Shown piece by piece: positions 29,208 through 36,789 of a stretch of 53,721 bases of DNA (positions are counted from its first letter, which is position 1; each line of letters starts with the position of its first letter). The stretch spans positions 1 to 53,721 of the forward strand of contig NZ_AUCP01000045.1 in the NCBI RefSeq assembly GCF_000429825.1, written 5' to 3'. Made by a program: the position numbers and the translations under genes. The notes under the pieces were generated by a model. It did not search any database. It was not told the origin of the DNA and saw nothing but the letters and a program-made list of their open reading frames with translations. The DNA comes from Cohnella thermotolerans DSM 17683. GTDB lineage: Bacteria; Bacillota; Bacilli; Paenibacillales; Paenibacillaceae.

Positions 29208-29223
29208 ATAAGGATATCCTTAT
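29208..29223. promoter_or_regulatory. Palindrome at the GH42 transcription start
   Basis: ATAAGGATATCCTTAT is a perfect 16-base palindrome placed just downstream of the GH42 -10. A partly overlapping GATATAAGGAT (29205-29215) recurs as GATATAAGAAT at 29270-29280 in the same orientation, as expected of AraC-family half-sites. Confidence 0.6.
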
Positions 29224-29249
29224 TTTAAGACAACGGCGAATCCTGTAAA
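29222..29249 (-). promoter_or_regulatory. Promoter of the GH42-GH95-lacZ operon
   Basis: On the minus strand TTTACA (29244-29249) and TAAAAT (29222-29227) are separated by 16 bases. A TATAAT at 29251-29256 on the plus strand is the likely -10 of the divergent regulator gene, so the two promoters nearly abut. Confidence 0.6.
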
Positions 29250-29304
29250 ATATAATCATCTCTTAAGCGGATATAAGAATCTGACAAAGGAAGCGGGAAC
29301 GTTT

Positions 29305-30132
29305 ATGAGAAGGTTTGTGCTGCCGATGACCATGGGCCGGACGCTGCCCTTGTTTATCGAGACGGTCGGAACGACGGTCGAGTCGAACAAAATGGTGCGG
29401 CAGGAGGGCTACCCTTATTACCATTGGCTGCAAACGACGGCCGGCGTCGGCCTTTTTACGGTGAACGGACAGACGTTCGACTTGCCGGTCGGCTCGGGCG
29501 TGCTCGTGCATCCCGGCGTTCCTCACGCCTACGAATCCGCCGGCGGAAGATGGGACACGGCCTACTTGACGTTCGGAGGGCCGGCCGTTCCGGACATTCT
29601 GGTGGCGCTGGGCATGGTCGAGCCGAACCCCATTCGCTGGGAGCCCGGCGACGCCTCGCCGCTGAACCGGATCATCGAGGATATGATGGACCGGATGGAA
29701 GAGACAGACGATCTGTTCGGGCTGAACGCGTCGGCGGACGCTTACCGGTTTCTTATTACGCTCCGCCAATACGGGCAATTCGACAACCGTTCCGCGATCA
29801 TCCGCAGCTCCGAGAAGCTGCGCCCGCTGCTGGACTGGATGGAGGAGCATTATGCGGACGCGGAAGTCGGGCTTGCGGAGATGCAACGGGTTCTGGGCAT
29901 GCCGGCCAGCACGATGAACGTGCTGTTCCGGCACACGTTCGGCGTCTCGCCGTACGCCTATCTGATTAATCTGAGACTGCGCAAAGCGAAGGAGCTGCTG
30001 ATCGGCATGCCCGAAGCGACCGTCAAGCAAATTGCCGAGCGGGTCGGCTTCCGCGACGCCAGCCATTTCGTGGCGACGTTCCGCCGGAAGACGGGATTTC
30101 CGCCCGAACAGTTCAGGAAGCTGTACGAGTGA
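29305..30132 (+). CDS. AraC-family regulator beside the GH42 operon
   Basis: The protein has 275 residues. An N-terminal cupin (about 20-130) includes LPVGSGVLVHPGVPHAYESAGG, a sugar-binding fold. The C-terminal AraC domain (about 170-272) has two helix-turn-helix motifs, with LAEMQRVLGMPASTMNVLFR and IAERVGFRDASHFVATFRRK. It is divergent from GH42, whose promoter carries the palindrome and direct repeats noted above, so it probably activates or represses the galactosidase operon in response to a released sugar. The start ATG at 29305 follows AAAGGAAGCGGG. Confidence 0.92.
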   Translation: MRRFVLPMTMGRTLPLFIETVGTTVESNKMVRQEGYPYYHWLQTTAGVGLFTVNGQTFDLPVGSGVLVHPGVPHAYESAGGRWDTAYLTFGGPAVPDILVALGMVEPNPIRWEPGDASPLNRIIEDMMDRMEETDDLFGLNASADAYRFLITLRQYGQFDNRSAIIRSSEKLRPLLDWMEEHYADAEVGLAEMQRVLGMPASTMNVLFRHTFGVSPYAYLINLRLRKAKELLIGMPEATVKQIAERVGFRDASHFVATFRRKTGFPPEQFRKLYE

Positions 30133-30181
30133 AGCGGCTTCGCTCCTTAAAAAATCAAGCTTAGTCTTGCCAGGGTCTATT

Positions 30182-30289
30182 TTGACGCTTATCCCTTCGC
30201 CTCAGCCGGTACACTACCGAGGCTCCTACCGAGCCAATCAGACGAAACGAAACAGAATGTTCGACTGAGCAACGGGGATAAGCCCATAA
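30182..30289. repeat. Intergenic repeat, copy 3 (short form)
   Basis: The ends contain the same inverted half-sites as the copy at 19548. On the plus strand the left end has GCTTATCCC-N5-CTCAG (30187-30205) and the right end CTGAG-N5-GGGATAAGCCC (30265-30285). The right end is again followed by ATGC and a run of A. The interior is about 60 bases shorter than in the other copy. The element sits between the convergent regulator and KDG kinase genes. Confidence 0.72.
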
Positions 30290-30322
30290 ATGCAGAAAAA
30301 AGTCTGAGGGACGCTACTCACG

Positions 30323-30362
30323 AAAAAAAACCGCCCGAACTCGCTCTTGCGATAACGGACGG
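30323..30362 (-). terminator. Terminator of the L-galactonate operon
   Basis: On the minus strand CCGTCCG pairs with CGGGCGG (one wobble), with an inner TCGC/GCGA helix, followed by eight T. It lies 14 bases beyond the KDG kinase stop. Confidence 0.85.
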
Positions 30363-30376
30363 CAATCCATTTTCGG

Positions 30377-31360
30377 TTATCGGGTCGTTTCCCGGGCACC
30401 GGCTTGCAGACGCCGGACTTCGTCCAGCTTCGGCAACCCTTCCCAATCGCCGCGGTACTGGGTCGCAAGCGCGCCCAACAGATTCGCCCGCTCCAACGCT
30501 TGGCGGAGGCGGGGCTCGTCGTCTTCGCCGGCGCTCGTCAGCCAAGCCGACAAGAAGCCGGCCGCGAACGCGTCGCCCGCGCCGACAGTATCGATGACGC
30601 GCTTCACGACATGCGGCTTGACGCGAACGGCGGCCTGCGGCGTGAAGCCGATGGAGCCTTCCTCGCCGAGCTTCAGCACAACCACGCCGGTGCCCATCGT
30701 CAGAAAATGCGCGCCGTAAGCCTCTTCCGTCATCGGCCCAGCCAGAAACTCCGCTTCCTCAAGGCCGGGCATGAAAATGTCGCAAAGCGGAATCAGAGAA
30801 AGAAGCGTCTTGCGGGCCTTCTCTTCGCTCCACAGCTTGCGCCGCAGGTTCGGGTCGAACGAGACGGTCAATCCCATCGCGCGCGCTTCGACCATCGCTT
30901 TACGCACCGTCTCCGCAGTCGCCGGCCCGAGTGCGGGCGTGATGCCCGTGACGTGAAGATGACTGGCGTTATCGAACCAGCGCAGGTTCACGTGTCCGGG
31001 CGTCCATTGGCTGACCGCCGAGCCTTTGCGGTAGTAATACACGTTCGGGTCGCCGTAGCCTTTGAACTCCTTGAAATAGACGGCGGTCGGATAGCCCGCA
31101 TCCCGCTCCACCAGCGACACGTCGACGCCCTCCCCGGCAAGCGTCGCCAGCACGAAATCTCCGAACGGATCGGCGCCGAGCCGGCTGATCCACCGCACGC
31201 TCAAACCGAGCCGCGACAGCCCGATGGCGACGTTCGATTCCGCGCCCGCGAGCGATCGCGTGAACAGCGGCGCGTATGCGAGCGGACCTTCGCTCATCGG
31301 CTGGAATAGCACCATGCTCTCCCCGATCGTCACGACATCGGCCGGACGGATGTCGCTCAT
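30377..31360 (-). CDS. kdgK: 2-Keto-3-deoxygluconate kinase (PfkB family)
   Basis: The protein has 327 residues. PfkB motifs are visible: AGAESNVAIGLSRLG near the N-terminus and the C-terminal DTVGAGDAFAAGFLSA with the catalytic Asp and anion hole. The GESMVLFQP start is typical of KDG kinases. It phosphorylates KDG to KDPG using ATP. Its ATG overlaps the aldolase stop as ATGA, so product and next enzyme come from one message. It is the last gene of the operon and precedes the terminator. Confidence 0.9.
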   Translation of the reverse strand: MSDIRPADVVTIGESMVLFQPMSEGPLAYAPLFTRSLAGAESNVAIGLSRLGLSVRWISRLGADPFGDFVLATLAGEGVDVSLVERDAGYPTAVYFKEFKGYGDPNVYYYRKGSAVSQWTPGHVNLRWFDNASHLHVTGITPALGPATAETVRKAMVEARAMGLTVSFDPNLRRKLWSEEKARKTLLSLIPLCDIFMPGLEEAEFLAGPMTEEAYGAHFLTMGTGVVVLKLGEEGSIGFTPQAAVRVKPHVVKRVIDTVGAGDAFAAGFLSAWLTSAGEDDEPRLRQALERANLLGALATQYRGDWEGLPKLDEVRRLQAGARETTR

Positions 31361-32001
31361 GGCGCTTTCGCCCCTTTAACTTCGGCGACGAACGCTTGCG
31401 CCAGCTTGGTCAGCTCCTCGAACTTCCCTTCCTTGACCAGCTGCTTGTCCACCAGATTGCCGCCCAGGCCGACGGCGATCGCGCCCGCGTCGAGCACGGT
31501 GCGGATGTTGGTTAGGTTCACCCCGCCGGTGCCGATCATCGGAATGTGATTCAGCGGAGCGCGCACTTCCTTCAAATAGTTCACGCCGAGCGCGCCCATC
31601 GGGAACACTTTCACCGCCGAAGCTCCAGCCTTGTAGGCCCTTACAATCTCGGTCGGCGTCATCGTTCCCGGCCAGACATCGAGGCCTTGCTCCACACCGT
31701 AATAGACGACTTCCTCGTCCAGGTTGGGCGAGATGATATATTCGGCACCCGCGGCGACCGCTTCCTTCGCCTGGCCGATATCGAGCACCGTCCCCGCTCC
31801 GATGCGCATCCGTCCTTCGTACTGCTCCCGGAACCGGGAGATCATGCCGAGCGCGCCGTCCGTATTCAGCGTCACTTCCAGGAAGACGATGCCGCCGTCC
31901 GCGAGCGCCTTCGCCGTCGCGTCACCGGATTCGGCGGAGATGCCGCGGATAATCGCGACGATTCTCTCTTGGGACAAGGATTGCAATAAGTTCGTGGTCA
32001 T
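31357..32001 (-). CDS. eda: KDPG / KHG aldolase
   Basis: The protein has 214 residues, a single class I aldolase barrel. IVAIIRG at the N-terminus, GAGTVLD, ISPNLDEEV, and AVKVFPMGALG with the Schiff-base Lys identify KDPG aldolase. It splits KDPG to pyruvate and glyceraldehyde 3-phosphate. I chose ATG at 32001 because AAGGGGAACG lies just upstream; the open frame continues 28 codons further into the spacer without similarity. It follows the broken alcohol dehydrogenase by 35 bases and overlaps kdgK. Confidence 0.93.
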   Translation of the reverse strand: MTTNLLQSLSQERIVAIIRGISAESGDATAKALADGGIVFLEVTLNTDGALGMISRFREQYEGRMRIGAGTVLDIGQAKEAVAAGAEYIISPNLDEEVVYYGVEQGLDVWPGTMTPTEIVRAYKAGASAVKVFPMGALGVNYLKEVRAPLNHIPMIGTGGVNLTNIRTVLDAGAIAVGLGGNLVDKQLVKEGKFEELTKLAQAFVAEVKGAKAP

Positions 32002-32036
32002 AAGGTTCGTTCCCCTTTCGGCCAAGCCGCCTCTCG

Positions 32037-32559
32037 CTACAACTCGACCATCGCTTTTATCACTTTCGATTCGGGCTTCAGCCATCCTTCGAATTGTCCG
32101 ATCGTCTCCGCGAACGAAGCGCGATGGGCAATGTAGCCGCTTACGTCGATCGCTCCGGACGCAACCGCTTGCATCACCTTGTCGAAGTCTTCTCGGGTGG
32201 CGTTGCGGCTGCCCATCGGCGTCATCTCCCGCTTATGGAACTCCGGGTCGCTGAACGCGATGTCCGCCTTGACTAGCCCGACGAATACCAGTTTACCACC
32301 ATGCGCCACATATTGAAAAGAATGCATCATCGATCCCGCGCTGCCCGTGGCGTCGAAGACGACCGTGGAAAGTCGCCGCCGGTCGCCTCCGCAGCGGATA
32401 CGTGAAGTAAGGCTGATTGCCTTTGAACGCGTGCAGGTCCGTGCCGCAAATGCCGACCCGTTGGATCGCCACGGCCGCTTCCCCCGCCCTCCGCTCGGGC
32501 TCCGGCAGATCGTCCGTCCACTCGAAGCGGCCGACTTCCTTGCAGACGATCCCTTTCAT
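32037..32559 (-). pseudogene. Zinc alcohol dehydrogenase relic, probable L-galactonate oxidoreductase
   Basis: The N-terminal part (ATG 32559) reads MKGIVCKEVGRFEWTDD, then VGICGTDLHAFKGNQPYFTYP, with the catalytic-zinc Cys. Near 32385-32395 the sequence jumps frame and position to TVVFDATGSAGSMMHSFQYV, from the second half of the same family, and continues to the normal C-terminus at 32037. About 165 of 340 residues, including most of the cofactor-binding domain, are missing. The VGICGTDxHAxxGNQPxFxYP pattern resembles LgoD/RspB-type enzymes, which oxidise L-galactonate to D-tagaturonate. Stop TAG is at 32037-32039. It should be inactive. Confidence 0.85.
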
Positions 32560-32855
32560 TCCCGCTCGCCTCCGATGCTTCCGTTATATTCGGGCCGGCC
32601 GCTGATCCAGGTCTCGTTATGAACGGGCTCCAACTCGCGCAGCACTTCCGCCAGCAGCCGTTCGTCGACCGGCTCGTCCGTCCAGGCCGCGCAAATTCGG
32701 CGTCATGCAGAAAAAGGATGTCCACATAGTCGGTGTGCAGCCGCTCCAAACTTTCGTCCACACTGCGCGCAATCCTCGTCGCCCTGAAGCGAAGAAGCTC
32801 CGAAGCCAAGCGCGGACACTTCCAGACCGGTGCGGCCAAGTTTGCGGTATTTCAT
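32556..32855 (-). pseudogene. Aldo/keto reductase relic, probable L-galactose/L-fucose dehydrogenase
   Basis: Three reading frames each carry a piece of one aldo/keto reductase. The first is MKYRKLGRTGLEVSALGFGA from ATG 32855. The second, after a junction near 32787, is RSVDESLERLHTDYVDILFL. The third, after a junction near 32690, is VHNETWISGRPEYNGSIGG with stop TGA overlapping the next ATG. Only about 100 of roughly 320 codons remain. The pieces match the group that oxidises L-galactose or L-fucose at C1. The preserved boundaries show it was once an intact operon gene. Confidence 0.85.
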
Positions 32856-32856
32856 G

Positions 32857-34350
32857 CTACAAGATCACCCCGTCCTTGAAAATGGCGATCTCGCGAAACC
32901 CGTTGCGCTCGCTCTTCGTCCGCTCTTCTCCCGAAGCGATGCGGACGATTTGCTCCCACAGGTCGTCCGTCAGCTCGCCCATGCTCCGATCCTCCAGCAG
33001 CCGGCCCGCGTTAAAGTCGATCCAGTTTGTTTTGCGCTCCGCAAGTTCCGTGTTGGTGGAGATCTTCACGGTCGGAACGGGCCCCCCGAACGGCGTTCCC
33101 CTGCCTGTCGTGAACAGGACGAGCTGCGCTCCGCCCGCCGCAAGCGCCGTGACCGAGACGAGATCGTTGCCCGGCGCCTCCAGCAGATTCAGCCCCGCTT
33201 TCCGCACCCGTTCGCCGTACGGCACGACATCGGTGACGGTCGAGCGGCCCCCCTTCTGCGTGCACCCGAGCGACTTCTCCTCCAGCGTGCTGATGCCGCC
33301 GTCCTTGTTGCCCGGCGACGGATTCTCGTAAATTTCCTGCCCATGCCGGATAAAATATTGCTTGAAATCGTTGATCAGACCGACGATTTGCCAGAACACC
33401 TTCTCGTCCGCCGCGCGGTTCATCAGAATCGTCTCGGCCCCGAACATCTCCGGCACCTCGGTCAGAATCGCCGTTCCCCCGGCCGCAGTCAGCCGGTCCG
33501 CCACGGCGCCGACGAGCGGGTTCGCCGTAATGCCGGACAGCCCGTCCGAGCCGCCGCATTTCAGCCCGAGCTTCAGCCGGGACACCGGAACGGGCTCCCG
33601 CTTGAACCGAGCCGCGTAATCGGCCAGCTCCCCGACGAGCGCCAGCCCCGTCTCCAGCTCGTCTTCCTCGTCCTGCGACTTCATGAACTTGACGCGCTCC
33701 GGGTCGTAGCCGCCGATCGCTTCCTTGAAGCTGTCGATGCGGTTGTTCTCGCAGCCGAGTCCGACGACGAGCACGCCCGCCGCGTTCGGATGGTGCACGA
33801 GCGAGGCGAGCAGTTTCTGCGTATGCTTCAGATCGTCGCCGAGCTGCGAGCAGCCGAACGGATGGGCGAAATGGTAGACGCCGTCGACCCGGTTGCCGTA
33901 CAGCGCTTCCGCCCGCCTAGCGATCATCTCGCATGTTTTGTTGATGCAGCCGACCGTGTTGATAATCCAGATTTCGTTGCGGATGCCGACTTCCCCGTTC
34001 GGCCGCACGTAGCCTTGGAACGTCCTCCCCTTGGCGGATTCGTCCTGCGGAGCTTGCGGCATCGGCTCGTAGCGATAATCGAGAATGCCCTTCAGGCCGC
34101 TTCCGATATTGTGCGTGTGCACCCAGCGGCCCGGCTCCAAATCCGTCTTCGCCCGGCCGATCGAATAGCCGAACTTGCGCACATGCTCCCCGGCGCCGAC
34201 CGGCCGGGTGAGCAGCTTGTGGCTTTTGGGCACGTCGTCCAAAAGCAGAAGCGCCGAGCCGTCCTCCATTGTCAGCGTATCCCCCGCGTTCAAAGGCTTC
34301 AAGGCGATGACGACGGGATCGTCCTTGTGCAGCCGCACCCAGCTATTCAT
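32857..34350 (-). CDS. uxaA: Altronate dehydratase
   Basis: The protein has 497 residues. The N-terminal SAF domain (about 1-100) and the larger C-terminal domain are both present, as in full-length UxaA. Key segments are NTVGCINKTCEMI, HFAHPFGCSQLGDDL, VVGLGCENN, LKCGGSDGLSGITANP and ILTEVPEMFGAE. It dehydrates D-altronate to 2-keto-3-deoxygluconate. Its start overlaps the uxaB stop by eight bases and its stop is one base from the aldo/keto reductase relic. No frameshift is seen. Confidence 0.94.
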   Translation of the reverse strand: MNSWVRLHKDDPVVIALKPLNAGDTLTMEDGSALLLLDDVPKSHKLLTRPVGAGEHVRKFGYSIGRAKTDLEPGRWVHTHNIGSGLKGILDYRYEPMPQAPQDESAKGRTFQGYVRPNGEVGIRNEIWIINTVGCINKTCEMIARRAEALYGNRVDGVYHFAHPFGCSQLGDDLKHTQKLLASLVHHPNAAGVLVVGLGCENNRIDSFKEAIGGYDPERVKFMKSQDEEDELETGLALVGELADYAARFKREPVPVSRLKLGLKCGGSDGLSGITANPLVGAVADRLTAAGGTAILTEVPEMFGAETILMNRAADEKVFWQIVGLINDFKQYFIRHGQEIYENPSPGNKDGGISTLEEKSLGCTQKGGRSTVTDVVPYGERVRKAGLNLLEAPGNDLVSVTALAAGGAQLVLFTTGRGTPFGGPVPTVKISTNTELAERKTNWIDFNAGRLLEDRSMGELTDDLWEQIVRIASGEERTKSERNGFREIAIFKDGVIL

Positions 34351-35821
34351 CGTTTGCCTCCTCCATTTCCGTCAGGTAAAACGCGATTCGGCCCCCAAGC
34401 CCCTCGACCGCCGACAGGTCGGCGCCCCAAATTTCCGTCAATCCGAGCAGCTTCCGGACCGTCGGCTCCGTTCCCAGCCGCTGCGCCCACACCGATGCGA
34501 TCGTCTCCAGCAGCGAGGCGTCGTCGCGAACCGCGTATTCGTTGCCGGCCAGCGTTCGCCCGATATGACCGTCTTCCCGCTTCTCCACCTTGTAGTAGCG
34601 GAGCAGCCCCGCCAGCGACCGGACGATCCGCTCCGGCAGCGGCTCTCCGCGTTCCGCGTAATGAAGAAGAGAAGGCAGCAGCCGCGTCTTGAACTTGCTC
34701 AGGCTGTTCATCGCGATGTCGGACAGGCGGTGCCGGATAAAAGGATTGAGGAACCGCTCGTACACGGTCGCCGCGTACGCCGTCAGTTCGTCTTCGGGCA
34801 GCGGCAGCGCCGGGACGATCTCCCGCTCCACCGCCTCCCTCACGAACGGCCCGAACGCCGGATGCTCCATCGTCTCGCGGACGAATTCGAAGCCGTGCAG
34901 AAGCGCCAGCGGCGTCATCAGCGTGTGCGCCCCGTTCAGAATGCGGACTTTGCGCAGTTGGTAGGGGCGCAAATCGTCCACCCACCGCACGTTAAGTCCC
35001 GCCCGCGCCAGCGGAAGCTCCTTGTCGAGCTTCGGGTCGCCTTCGATCGCCCAGAAGTGGTAAGGCTCAGCCGCGTTAAGCATCGCGTCCTCATAACCCC
35101 ACTCGGCGAACCAGGCGCCCGCCTGTTCGGACGGATAGCCCGTGACGATTCGGTCGACGAGCGAGTTGAGGAAACGGTTGTGATCGGCCACCCAGCGCCG
35201 GAACGCCTCCGGCAGTCCCCAATCGTCGCAATAGCGAAGGACGCAGCGCTTCAGCTCGTCGCCGTTGCGCTCCAACAGCTCGCAGGGGAGGAAGACGACC
35301 CCGCGGTCGGGAGCGCCGGAAAACGCCAGATATCGTCGGTACAGCAGCCAGGCGATTTTTCCGGGGAACGACTCGATCGGCTCGTTGTCGCGAAGCGGTT
35401 CGGGGCGGTACGCAAGCCCCGCCTCGGTCGTGTTCGAGACGACGAACCGCAACGACGGGCTTTCCGCGATGGCGATCAGCCGCTGCCAATCGGCATAAGG
35501 ATCGAACACGGCCGAGAAAACGGTGACGATCTCCCGCCGCTCCACCCGCTCCCCGTTTTCCAGCCCCCGGATCACCAGCGTATAGAGCCCTTCCTGCGCG
35601 GCCAACGCTTCGATTTTCGCGCGTCCCGAAGGTCTCGGCTGCGTCACCGCGACGCTGCCTTCAAACAGTCCCAGCTCGCGGCACCGGTGGATCATCCAAT
35701 CGAAAAAGCCTCTCAAAAAATGGCCTTCCCCGATCTGCAGCACGGAGACGGGACTGTTCAGCGCGGCTTCGTGGCTCCGGCGTTCGGCTTCAGTCAAATG
35801 ACTTCGGTTCAGTCGGTTCAT
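34343..35821 (-). CDS. uxaB: Tagaturonate reductase
   Basis: The protein has 492 residues of the mannitol dehydrogenase family. It carries VLQIGEGHFLRGF at the NAD-binding N-terminus, then VVSNTTEAGLAY and LPCELLERNGDEL. The catalytic region shows LRKVRILNGAHTLMTPLALL, with the Lys-Asn-His set typical of the family. It reduces D-tagaturonate to D-altronate. The ATG at 35821 overlaps the lactonase stop by four bases; the open frame that continues upstream is the lactonase gene read out of frame. Confidence 0.93.
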   Translation of the reverse strand: MNRLNRSHLTEAERRSHEAALNSPVSVLQIGEGHFLRGFFDWMIHRCRELGLFEGSVAVTQPRPSGRAKIEALAAQEGLYTLVIRGLENGERVERREIVTVFSAVFDPYADWQRLIAIAESPSLRFVVSNTTEAGLAYRPEPLRDNEPIESFPGKIAWLLYRRYLAFSGAPDRGVVFLPCELLERNGDELKRCVLRYCDDWGLPEAFRRWVADHNRFLNSLVDRIVTGYPSEQAGAWFAEWGYEDAMLNAAEPYHFWAIEGDPKLDKELPLARAGLNVRWVDDLRPYQLRKVRILNGAHTLMTPLALLHGFEFVRETMEHPAFGPFVREAVEREIVPALPLPEDELTAYAATVYERFLNPFIRHRLSDIAMNSLSKFKTRLLPSLLHYAERGEPLPERIVRSLAGLLRYYKVEKREDGHIGRTLAGNEYAVRDDASLLETIASVWAQRLGTEPTVRKLLGLTEIWGADLSAVEGLGGRIAFYLTEMEEANDE

Positions 35822-36648
35822 AATCGGTAGAACTCCTTCGCATTTCGTCCGTACAGCTTCCGCTTCTCTTCCTCGCCCCAGCCTTCGGGCAGCGACCGCT
35901 CCAGCACGCCGATCACCTCGTCGTAGCTCGCCGCGAGCAGGCACACCGGCCAATCGCTGCCGAACAGGACGCGGTCCGGTCCGAATTGTTCGAGCGCGTG
36001 GCGGACGTAAGGAACGAGGTCTTCCGGCTTCCGCTCCTCGGGGTTCGCTTCCGTCACCACACCCGAAATTTTGCAGTATACGTTGGGAAAAGACGCCAGC
36101 TTCGCCAATTGGGAACGCCATGGCTCCATCGCCCCCTCCGCGATCCGGGGCTTGCCGATATGGTCGACGACGCCGCGTAAATCGGGAACGAGCCCCAGCA
36201 GCCCGATAAGCGGCTCCAGTTGATGCGATCGGACGAGCAGGTCGACCGGCACGCCCATATCGGCGTATATCCGCATCGCATCGACGAAAGCGGGCTCCAG
36301 AACGGCGTTCGCATCGGGCATCTCCTGGATGGCAAGGCGGAAGCCGACGAATTTGGGATAGGAGCGGAACCTTTCGTAATGCTCCAGATGGGACGGATCG
36401 GCGGGATCGAGCCAGCCGACGACTCCTTTGACGCTGTCGTCCCGTTCGGTCAGCGACAGAATGAATTCCGTCTCCGCCAGCGTCGGCGCGGCTTGTACGA
36501 CGATGGAGCCGTCCAACGCGTGCTTGCTTAAGTGAGGCCGCAAATGTTCCGGCAGAAAATCGCGGTACAGCGTCGGAATTTCCGGCGTGATCCAGCCGTA
36601 GTCGCCCCGTTCGATCCGCCAAAAGTGCTGATGGGCATCGATTCTCAT
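35818..36648 (-). CDS. Amidohydrolase-family sugar lactonase
   Basis: The protein has 276 residues. MRIDAHQHFW at the start and VLFGSDWPVCLLAASYDEV near the end are hallmarks of the COG3618 lactonases, with metal or catalytic residues His6, His8 and the late Asp. Family members hydrolyse L-galactono-, L-fucono- or L-rhamnono-lactones. The next genes handle tagaturonate and altronate, so L-galactono-lactone is the best guess. The start ATG at 36648 follows AAGGGGAGA. It is the first gene of the operon, divergent from an AraC regulator. Confidence 0.9.
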   Translation of the reverse strand: MRIDAHQHFWRIERGDYGWITPEIPTLYRDFLPEHLRPHLSKHALDGSIVVQAAPTLAETEFILSLTERDDSVKGVVGWLDPADPSHLEHYERFRSYPKFVGFRLAIQEMPDANAVLEPAFVDAMRIYADMGVPVDLLVRSHQLEPLIGLLGLVPDLRGVVDHIGKPRIAEGAMEPWRSQLAKLASFPNVYCKISGVVTEANPEERKPEDLVPYVRHALEQFGPDRVLFGSDWPVCLLAASYDEVIGVLERSLPEGWGEEEKRKLYGRNAKEFYRL

Positions 36649-36670
36649 TCCGCTCTCCCCTTTTCTATCG

Positions 36671-36684
36671 TGAAAACGCTCTAC
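36671..36684 (-). promoter_or_regulatory. Candidate cre upstream of the L-galactonate operon
   Basis: TGAAAACGCTCTAC matches the cre consensus TGWAANCGNTNWCA at 12 of 14 positions, the last two differing. It lies 22 bases before the lactonase start codon. A sugar-acid operon under CcpA control is expected, but the match is imperfect. Confidence 0.4.
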
Positions 36685-36789
36685 CTTTACTCTAACAGCT
36701 CTTTTTAATCATAAAATAGCCTCATCTTGCAGATTTGTACTCTTTTTTGATATTCTCGAAAGGAAGCACGACGCGGAAGGAGACTTCGC

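Noticed and set aside
25385..29248. Long open frame of 1287 codons on the plus strand
   Set aside because: It is antisense to the GH42 and GH95 genes. The frame is open because GC-rich codons leave few stops, and its translation has no domain pattern.
34343..36622. Open frame of 759 codons joining lactonase and reductase
   Set aside because: The first part is the lactonase read out of frame. The real start of the reductase is ATG 35821, overlapping the lactonase stop.
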